Position numbers and translations under genes: made by a program
Assembly (NCBI GenBank): GCA_009885595.1
Contig: VFKJ01001038.1
Span: 1 to 6,771, forward strand
DNA length: 6,771 nt
Source: Myxococcales bacterium
GTDB taxonomy: Bacteria > Myxococcota > Myxococcia > Myxococcales > Myxococcaceae
Reading direction: 5' to 3'
Part shown: piece after piece, positions 1-5,479 of the stretch
Layout of the letters: every line of letters begins with the position of its first letter
How positions within the stretch are numbered: position 1 is the first letter of the stretch
Notes under the pieces: generated by a model
The model's database searches: none
The model's input: only the letters and a program-made list of their open reading frames with translations
What the model was told of the DNA's origin: nothing

Positions 1-2784
1 GAAGAAGCGGCACACTCGCTCAGACACATAGGCGTCGATGCCCACCACTGGCAGCCCTCGCCTTCCCCCCTGCGCGTAGCTCGGCAAGAGGGTGGTGCGC
101 TGATCTCCGGTGAGCTTCTGGAGCGCGCCGTAGACGTTCCAGTGTTCGCTGGTCAGCTCGGTGCGATCGAGCCCGAACACCCCCGCGTCGGTCTCGAAAC
201 GCACTGTGTTCTCGAGCGTGGTCTGGCAGGTGGGCACCTGAATCTGGAGCGAGGCTGGAGGCGTCTGGCGTTCGGCGTAGCCGGGCAGCGCGTTGACGTA
301 GAGCCAGGAGGAGCCGCACCCCTCGCCCCGTCCGCTGAACTCGAAGAAGACGGGATCGCGCCCCATCTCCACCAACTCGTGCAGCTCGCCGTTCTTCGAG
401 GAGCGCCCAGACCGCTTCACCTTGCCTTCATCTAGCAGCGCGCCCCTCACGGGCGGATTCGAGCGGGACGCCGCATAGACGCGCCAGTCGAGCCCGGGGA
501 GTTCGTCCGCGGAGACCGGCGTGGACGAGAGCGTCTTCGAGCTCCAGTCGAAGGGCGCGAGCACCAGCTCGAAGCGGCCCACGTCTCCCGCGGCGAGGCG
601 GATGAGCTCCTGCTGGGCGATCGCCTGCCGCTCCTTCTCGCGAAACGCGACCGCGGCCACCCCGGCGCCGAGGGCGATGAGCGTGATGAGGGTGAACGCG
701 CCGGTGAGCGTGAAGCGCCGACGGCGCTCCAAGCGGGCTTGGCGCGCCTTGCCCGCCTCGAGGAAGTCGCGAGGCAGCGAGGTGAGCGACACGTTCCACT
801 GCTGCACGCGGCGGGTGACGTCGAGCAGCGCCTCGTTGAGCCAGGTCTCGTCGTCGCGGCGGCCGCGCCTGTCCCACATGAGGGCGGCCTGCTCGAGCTC
901 CTGCGTGAGGCTGCGCGCTTCCTGCGTCTCGGCCAGCCAGCGCGCCAGCTGCGGCCAGCTCGCCACCAGCGACTCGTGCGCCAGCTCCAGCAACGGCGCG
1001 CCGCTGTCTTCGGTGCGCGTGGTCACCACCAGGCGCTGCGCGAGCAGGCGATCGAGCGCCGCGCCGGCCTCGGGGGCGAGGCCCTGCATCAGCTCCTCGC
1101 GGGTGCGCGGCTTCCGGGTGCCGTCGGCGTTCACCAACCGCAACATCAACGTGCGGGTGAGCCGCCGCTCGGAGGGGAGCAGTTCGGACACCAGCCGCTC
1201 GGCGTGCGTGGCGAGCGCGCCCACCGCGCCCCCCATCGCGTCGTACTCTCGCCGGAGAATGAGTCGAAACGCGGCGTGGCGCCGCTCCCACAGCGCCTGG
1301 CAGGTGAACTGAAGCAGGGGCAACGCAGCCGGCAGCCCCGCCAGCTCCGACGCGATCTGCTCGGGCAACATGGGGTCGTCGAGGGCGTAGTCCACCCGCT
1401 CCAGCGGGCCGGTGATCGCCTCCTGCAAGGCCGCCTTGCTCAGTGGGTGGAGCAGCAGCATCGAGTGCAGCGAGGGGCTGAGCTCGGGCAGCGCGGCGAA
1501 CTCACCCAGGAAGTCCGAGCGCACGGTGACCATCAAGCGCCACGGCTCGTCGGGTGAAGCGGCCAGCGCGAGTGCGCGCAGCACCGCGCGGCGATCGGCC
1601 TCGTCGGTGAGCGTCACCAGCTCCTCGAACTGATCGATGAAGAGCAGCAGCCGCCGCCCCGCCGCCCGGCTTCTCAGCTCGGTCACCAGGGCGGCCGGCC
1701 TCGATTGCAGCGAGCCCACGTCGCACCCCAGCGCGCTGGCGAGGCTCGCCCAGGGGCGCCGCCCGGGACGCAGGGTGACGATGTCCCAGGCGCCGCTCTC
1801 GCGCAGCCGCGGCAGCACGCCTGCGAACACGAAGGAGCTCTTGCCCACCCCGGAGGGTCCGACGATCGGCACCAGCGCGTCGGTGCGCAGCCGCTCCAGC
1901 GCGGCGTCGATCTCCTGCGCGCGGCCGTGAAAGTCGGGCGCGTCGAGCTCGGAGAAGGCCTCCAGCCCGCGGAAGGGAGAGCGGCCTTCCACCTCGTCGC
2001 GCCCCGCCAGCAGCCGATCGATGCGCGACACCACGTCGGCCGCCGAGGGCCGCTCGTTCGGATCGAGGCGCAGGCACTCGCTCACCAGCGAGGAGCAGGG
2101 CGCTGCCTGCACCCGGCCGCCCAAAATCACCGGCCTGGGCGCGAAGGCCAGCTGCGCCAGCGCGTCGTCGGAGATGGGCCGCACGCCTTCCAGCGCCTCG
2201 TGCAGGAGGATCCCCAGGGCCCACACGTCCATCGCCGCGCGCGGCGCCCCCTCGTTCCAGCGCTCGGGCGCCATGTACGCGGGCGTGCCGGAGGCGGCGG
2301 CCGCCTCGGCGCCCACCAACCGCGCCAGCCCGAAGTCCACCACCCGCACCCGGCCGTCGCGCGGCAGCAGCACGTTCTCGGGTTTCAGATCGGCGTGGAT
2401 GACGTCGTGCCGATGCGCCTCGGCCAGCGCGTCGGCGATCGCCCGCGCGATGCGCAGGGCTTCCGGGCCGGTGACGGGGCCGCGATCGAGCCGCTCGCGC
2501 AGCGTCTCGCCGTCGAGGTACTCGAGCGCCAGCCAGGGCCGGCCCTCGAACACCCCGGCCGCGTAGACGGTGACGATGTGCGGGTGGTTGAAGCGGGCGG
2601 TGAGGCGCGCCTCGGCTTGGAAGCGCTCGAGCCGTTTGGCGTCGAGGGAGCCCGCTTTGATTAACTTGAGCGCGACCCGGCGGCCGAGGTCTTCGTCGAA
2701 CGCGAGGTAGACTTCGCCCATCGCGCCGGTCGCCACCAACCGGGTCAGCCGGTAGCCATCGACGAGCTCGCCCGACTTCAGCAT
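1..2784 (-). CDS. Ser/Thr kinase - nSTAND1 NTPase - TM - FGE-sulfatase-like fusion protein (C-terminus cut by window edge)
   Basis: 928 codons are open from ATG 2784 to the window edge with no stop. Residues about 10-265 form a Hanks-type kinase: a degenerate Gly loop (A18-T19-G20-A21-M22-G23), VALK Lys40, alpha-C Glu58, catalytic loop H130-A131-D132-L133-K134-P135-E136-N137, DFG 150-152, APE 172-174 and Arg245. ATP and Mg ligands are all present, so it is probably active, although HRD is replaced by HAD. Residues about 269-610 match nSTAND1 NTPases: the PFRGLEAF entry motif at 270-277, Walker A G309-PSGVGKS-S317, Walker B LLLFIDQFEE at 379-388, and TVRSDF at 420-425. A basic stretch (679-690) precedes one hydrophobic segment (691-714), which predicts cytoplasmic kinase and NTPase and an exported C-terminus. 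An unassigned region (about 729-866) follows. From about 867, GVFGLDRTELT and LPVVGIDAYVSERVCRFF resemble the start of FGE-sulfatase domains; the catalytic Cys region lies outside the window. The start is supported by the kinase beginning within ten residues and GGGAG four bases upstream. Its target is unknown. Confidence 0.93.
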   Translation of the reverse strand, partial: MLKSGELVDGYRLTRLVATGAMGEVYLAFDEDLGRRVALKLIKAGSLDAKRLERFQAEARLTARFNHPHIVTVYAAGVFEGRPWLALEYLDGETLRERLDRGPVTGPEALRIARAIADALAEAHRHDVIHADLKPENVLLPRDGRVRVVDFGLARLVGAEAAAASGTPAYMAPERWNEGAPRAAMDVWALGILLHEALEGVRPISDDALAQLAFAPRPVILGGRVQAAPCSSLVSECLRLDPNERPSAADVVSRIDRLLAGRDEVEGRSPFRGLEAFSELDAPDFHGRAQEIDAALERLRTDALVPIVGPSGVGKSSFVFAGVLPRLRESGAWDIVTLRPGRRPWASLASALGCDVGSLQSRPAALVTELRSRAAGRRLLLFIDQFEELVTLTDEADRRAVLRALALAASPDEPWRLMVTVRSDFLGEFAALPELSPSLHSMLLLHPLSKAALQEAITGPLERVDYALDDPMLPEQIASELAGLPAALPLLQFTCQALWERRHAAFRLILRREYDAMGGAVGALATHAERLVSELLPSERRLTRTLMLRLVNADGTRKPRTREELMQGLAPEAGAALDRLLAQRLVVTTRTEDSGAPLLELAHESLVASWPQLARWLAETQEARSLTQELEQAALMWDRRGRRDDETWLNEALLDVTRRVQQWNVSLTSLPRDFLEAGKARQARLERRRRFTLTGAFTLITLIALGAGVAAVAFREKERQAIAQQELIRLAAGDVGRFELVLAPFDWSSKTLSSTPVSADELPGLDWRVYAASRSNPPVRGALLDEGKVKRSGRSSKNGELHELVEMGRDPVFFEFSGRGEGCGSSWLYVNALPGYAERQTPPASLQIQVPTCQTTLENTVRFETDAGVFGLDRTELTSEHWNVYGALQKLTGDQRTTLLPSYAQGGRRGLPVVGIDAYVSERVCRFF

Positions 2785-2788
2785 GGTG

Positions 2789-2817
2789 CTCCCTCTCCCT
2801 GCGCCAGCGGGAGAGGG
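2789..2817 (-). promoter_or_regulatory. Shine-Dalgarno of the large kinase gene, paired into a hairpin
   Basis: In the leftward transcript GGGAG (2793-2789) lies four bases before ATG 2784. Three of its five bases belong to the 9-base arm gggagaggg (2799-2791), which is perfectly complementary to ccctctccc (2817-2809), with a 9-base loop. Folding of the mRNA would therefore hide most of the ribosome binding site. The pairing is read directly from the sequence; the regulatory effect is inferred. Confidence 0.55.
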
Positions 2818-2897
2818 TCGGGGTGAGGGGCCAGGCCCGCCGCGCCCCTCACCCGGCGCTGCGCGCCGACCTCTCCCCGCTGTTCGCAGGGAGAGGT
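2791..2897. repeat. REP-like composite inverted repeat between the two kinase genes
   Basis: Three nested perfect stems are visible: 2791-2799 with 2809-2817 (9 bp), 2821-2830 with 2845-2854 (10 bp), and 2869-2877 with 2889-2897 (9 bp, extended by two further pairs past one mismatch). The left half (2791-2830) and the reverse complement of the right half (2845-2897) are near-identical copies. They differ by two substituted bases and one inserted base in or near the outer hairpin loop, a first-base change, and about 12 extra bases (2855-2866). The whole is thus two inverted copies of one unit. The ctctccc/gggagag plus gggtgagggg pattern resembles dispersed REP elements of GC-rich proteobacteria. 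It fills most of the 126-bp gap. No U-rich tract follows a stem on the - strand, so it is not a typical intrinsic terminator. Confidence 0.75.
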
Positions 2898-2910
2898 TTC
2901 TCCGTCATCA

Positions 2911-4953
2911 TCACTGCAGGAAATTGACCTGCACCTTCACGGTGGTGTTCGCCTCTACCCGCACCAGCTTCGTCTGGGGAGGAAACTCGGGGTTGGTGAA
3001 GGTGCAGGAGTAATTCCCCACCGGCACCGACTTGTCCTGGAAGGGCGTGGTGTCCTTGATGCCGGCCTCCCGGCACTCCACCTCGGCCCAGGGCTTCACC
3101 ACGAAGCGCACCGTGCCACGGCCTTCGGGCGTCACGTTCTTCACCACGGGCCTGACGGTCTTCCCCACGGGCTTGAGCGCGTAGCGGTGCGGATCTTCCG
3201 CGGCCTCGGCGACGGTGAAGCGCTCGGTCACCGGCTGGTGGCCGGAGAGCTCGAGGTGCACCTCCACCACCGTCTTGTACGGCAGCGGGCGGGAGAAGGG
3301 CGTGACGCCCACCACCGCGCCGTCGAGCCTCACCTCGGCCCCGGGCGGCTCTGAGTCGATGGTCATCAAGGCGGTCTTCACCACCAAAGGAGCCACCACC
3401 TCGGGCGGCAGCTGCTGCGCCGCGAGCACGATCTTCCCCAGGCTCTCGGGGACGCCCGCCTTCAGCACCACCGAGCGCGACGCGCCGACGAAGCCCTCCT
3501 TCTCCACGGTGAGCGAAAGTTCGCCCGGCTCCAGGCCGTCGAGCGTGCACGGGGTGGTGCAGACCACGGCGCCGTTGCGTTTGACCACCGCGCCCGACGG
3601 CTCGGAGTCGAGGCTCACCTGCGCCAGCTTCGGCGTCGAGCTGATCACCCAGAAGCCGACCGCGAGCACCGCCACCAACATCAGCCCGCCCAGGGCGACC
3701 AGCGGCTTGCGCCTCGACACGTTGTTCTGCGTCGGCATGCTGGCGTCGGTGTGGGTGAGCGCCGCTGGCCTCGCTTCCGGAATGGGCCGGGCGGTCTCGA
3801 GCGCACGCTCCAGCGCCTTCTTCGAGCTGCTGCCGCTGCGGCTGCCGGGGCGCTCGGCGGCGGTCTCCTCCAGCTCGCGTTTGAGCTTCGCCTCCGACCT
3901 GGTGGCGCGGCCCGACTTCGTCTGCCGGGGCAGCCGATCGAACGAGGGAGTGGCCTTCTCGGGCGCGTCTTCTCCGCGCGAGGCCTCGGCGCTCTCGACC
4001 AGCAGCCGGCCCTCTTCCTGCTCGTTGCGCAGGCGCTCGGCGTAGATGTCGTGCATGAACAGCCCGAGCGCGGCGGTGCTCGCGGGTTGTCCGTGCGTCA
4101 TCAGCCAGGTCTCGAGCGCCGCGCCCAGCTGCCGCGCCTCGGGGTAGCGCTGGGTTCGATCCTTCGCCAGCGCCTTCATCACGATCGCGCCCAGATCGGC
4201 CGGCACCCGGTCGTTCACCTCAGAGGGGCTGGCGAGCTTGCACTCGGTCACCGCGTTGAGCGTCTGGATGTCGGTGGCGCGCTTGAAGAGGCGGGTGCCG
4301 GTGAGCAGCTCGTACAGCACCACGCCCAGCGCGAAGATGTCGGTGCGGCAGTCGATCGGCTGCCCGGCGGCCTGCTCGGGCGACATGTACGAGTACTTGC
4401 CCTTGAGCACGCCCGACTTGGTGACGGTGGCCTGGTCCGCCGCCTTGGCGATGCCGAAGTCGACGATCTTCACCCCGCCCTCGAACGACACCAGGATGTT
4501 CTGCGGCGAGATGTCGCGGTGCACGATGTTGAGCGCGCGGCCCGAGGCGTCGAGCTTCTTGTGCGCGTAGTCGAGCCCCGCGCAGCTCTCGATGATGATC
4601 CGGCAGATCAACGGCAGGGGAATGGGCTTGCCCACCTTGTCGGCGTGCTTCCACACCCGGCGCACGTCCTCGCCGTGGATGAACTCCATGGCGATGAAGA
4701 AGCTGTCGTCTTGCGCGCCTAAGTCGAAGATCTGCACCACGTTGGGGTGGTTGAGCCGCGCCGCGATGCGCGCCTCGTCCAGGAACATGGTGATGAACTC
4801 CTCGTTCTCCGCGAGGTGGGGAAGAATGCGCTTCACCACCAGCAACTTCTCGAAGCCTTCGGGACCGACCTGCCGCGCCAGATAGATCTGCGCCATGCCT
4901 CCGGTGGCGAGCTTCTTCAGCAGCTGGTAGCGACCGTAGGTTTCGAGTGACAC
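2911..4953 (-). CDS. Membrane-spanning Ser/Thr protein kinase with three C-terminal PEGA-type repeats
   Basis: This 680-residue protein has an N-terminal Hanks-type kinase (about 8-285). Visible motifs are Gly loop A16-TGGMA-Q22, Lys41, alpha-C Glu60, H145-R146-D147 with N152, DFG 165-167, an activation loop with Thr176, Thr178 and Ser180, and SPE 191-193. It is a complete RD kinase and probably autophosphorylates. A charged, low-complexity linker (about 320-412, rich in K, R, E, S) leads to one hydrophobic segment (417-438) preceded by SRRK, so the C-terminus should lie outside the inner membrane. That part holds three PEGA-like beta repeats: about 444-511 (SEPSGAVV, TPC), 528-594 (SEPPGAEVRLDG, TPF) and 613-680 (KPWAEVEC, TPF, VPVGNYSC). 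PEGA domains are common on bacterial surface and signalling proteins; their ligand is not established. Cys465/469 and Cys627/650 could form disulfides. GTG 4953 was chosen over in-frame TTG 4998 because kinase similarity starts right after it and TTG falls in a putative -35 box. No good Shine-Dalgarno is visible. Confidence 0.94.
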   Translation of the reverse strand: MSLETYGRYQLLKKLATGGMAQIYLARQVGPEGFEKLLVVKRILPHLAENEEFITMFLDEARIAARLNHPNVVQIFDLGAQDDSFFIAMEFIHGEDVRRVWKHADKVGKPIPLPLICRIIIESCAGLDYAHKKLDASGRALNIVHRDISPQNILVSFEGGVKIVDFGIAKAADQATVTKSGVLKGKYSYMSPEQAAGQPIDCRTDIFALGVVLYELLTGTRLFKRATDIQTLNAVTECKLASPSEVNDRVPADLGAIVMKALAKDRTQRYPEARQLGAALETWLMTHGQPASTAALGLFMHDIYAERLRNEQEEGRLLVESAEASRGEDAPEKATPSFDRLPRQTKSGRATRSEAKLKRELEETAAERPGSRSGSSSKKALERALETARPIPEARPAALTHTDASMPTQNNVSRRKPLVALGGLMLVAVLAVGFWVISSTPKLAQVSLDSEPSGAVVKRNGAVVCTTPCTLDGLEPGELSLTVEKEGFVGASRSVVLKAGVPESLGKIVLAAQQLPPEVVAPLVVKTALMTIDSEPPGAEVRLDGAVVGVTPFSRPLPYKTVVEVHLELSGHQPVTERFTVAEAAEDPHRYALKPVGKTVRPVVKNVTPEGRGTVRFVVKPWAEVECREAGIKDTTPFQDKSVPVGNYSCTFTNPEFPPQTKLVRVEANTTVKVQVNFLQ

Positions 4954-4969
4954 GGGGAGAACGAGCCCA

Positions 4970-4998
4970 ATGCTAGGTCCAGCATGCGGGTACGGCAA
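4970..4998 (-). promoter_or_regulatory. Candidate sigma70-type promoter for the PEGA kinase gene
   Basis: Reading leftward, TTGCCG (4998-4993) and TAGCAT (4975-4970) are separated by exactly 17 bases. They match the consensus at 3 of 6 and 4 of 6 positions. Transcription would begin about 4963, leaving a short leader before GTG 4953. The site lies in the 66-bp gap after the small upstream gene, so the kinase may have its own promoter as well as read-through from upstream. Matches of this quality occur by chance, so this is only a candidate. Confidence 0.35.
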
Positions 4999-5019
4999 AC
5001 CTCTGAAAGGACGGTGAAC

Positions 5020-5355
5020 TCAGCGGGTGACGCGTCGCCGCTTCTCGCGGGTCTCGCGCATCAGCTGCTCGAGGGCATCGAGCTTCTTCTGCAGCACCGG
5101 AAAGAGCAGCCGATTGTCATCGACCAGGTCGAACAACCTCAAGATCTCGTCGACCTCGTGTTCGATCACCTCGGCGCGCTCCGAGCTGATGCGCCGGAGC
5201 AGCAGGTCGGCGCCCGCTTCGATCAGCACCCGGGTCACCGCGTCGCGCGAGGCCAGCGGTTCCTGCTTCTTCTGGCCCAGGCCCTGGATCACCCGCAGCT
5301 TGGGGGCCGTACCCAGGGGAAACTCGAGCTGTCGGTCGTCGCGCTTCTTCACCAT
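5020..5355 (-). CDS. Small helical protein of unknown function (111 residues)
   Basis: I do not recognise a named family. The protein starts MVKKRDDRQLEFPLG and has a short basic/polar N-terminus (1-30). The rest (about 36-108) is predicted helical, with heptad-like spacing of Leu, Ile and Val and many Arg, Glu and Lys (for example LIEAGADLLLRRI at 44-56 and LQKKLDALEQLMRETREKRR at 88-107). This suggests a helical bundle or coiled-coil partner. There is no signal peptide or membrane segment, so it should be cytoplasmic. ATG 5355 is preferred because the reading frame upstream has low-quality, intergenic-like composition and runs antisense into the divergent lipoprotein gene. No Shine-Dalgarno precedes it, but a TATGGT hexamer sits 9 bases upstream. 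It is the first gene of the leftward cluster, 66 bp before the PEGA kinase, which makes a kinase-associated role possible but unproven. Confidence 0.78.
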   Translation of the reverse strand: MVKKRDDRQLEFPLGTAPKLRVIQGLGQKKQEPLASRDAVTRVLIEAGADLLLRRISSERAEVIEHEVDEILRLFDLVDDNRLLFPVLQKKLDALEQLMRETREKRRRVTR

Positions 5356-5364
5356 GTGGTTCGC

Positions 5365-5370
5365 ACCATA
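5365..5370 (-). promoter_or_regulatory. Candidate -10 hexamer for the small helical protein gene
   Basis: TATGGT (5370-5365) matches the -10 consensus at 4 of 6 positions and is followed by 9 bases (gcgaaccac) before ATG 5355. Initiation about 7 bases downstream would give a leaderless or nearly leaderless mRNA, which fits the absence of a Shine-Dalgarno. No convincing -35 is seen. Confidence 0.3.
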
Positions 5371-5402
5371 CGTTCCCGCACCGACAGGGGAATTTTGTGG
5401 CC

Positions 5403-5416
5403 GCGCCCGCGGGCGC
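5403..5416. promoter_or_regulatory. Perfect 14-bp palindrome in the divergent spacer (possible operator)
   Basis: gcgcccgcgggcgc equals its own reverse complement and lies near the middle of the 124-bp spacer between the divergent start codons 5355 and 5480. A dimeric regulator could bind here and act on both directions. All bases are G or C, so in this GC-rich genome such a palindrome can arise by chance. Confidence 0.3.
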
Positions 5417-5464
5417 AGCCTGTAGCGGAGCACGGTTTCGGGGCCGATTCTCCGTCGAAGCGCG

Positions 5465-5470
5465 TACACT
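5465..5470 (+). promoter_or_regulatory. Candidate -10 hexamer for the lipoprotein gene
   Basis: TACACT matches the -10 consensus at 4 of 6 positions and is followed by 9 bases (gcgacagcc) before ATG 5480. The predicted start of transcription falls within a few bases of the start codon. No Shine-Dalgarno is visible, so a leaderless mRNA is plausible. No -35 match is seen at 16-18 bp. Confidence 0.33.
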
Positions 5471-5479
5471 GCGACAGCC

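Noticed and set aside
1705..2664. Long open frame on the + strand (319 codons) opposite the large kinase gene
   Set aside because: It is antisense to the kinase and NTPase motifs, rich in Arg, Ala, Gly, Pro and His with no recognisable domain. It is a typical GC-driven shadow frame.
2662..2664. The single TTA leucine codon (Leu41) next to the kinase ATP-binding lysine
   Set aside because: It is the only TTA seen in the gene and is striking in a GC-rich background, but one rare codon is weak evidence for regulation.
2791..2897. Intrinsic terminator between the two kinase genes
   Set aside because: The stems are strong, but no U-rich run follows any of them on the - strand, and the last stem merges with the ribosome binding site.
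2791..2897. CRISPR-like repeats
   Set aside because: The copies are inverted rather than direct, there are only two units, and there are no spacers.
3751..4722. Long open frame on the + strand (323 codons) opposite the PEGA kinase gene
   Set aside because: It is antisense to well-conserved kinase motifs and has shadow-type composition.
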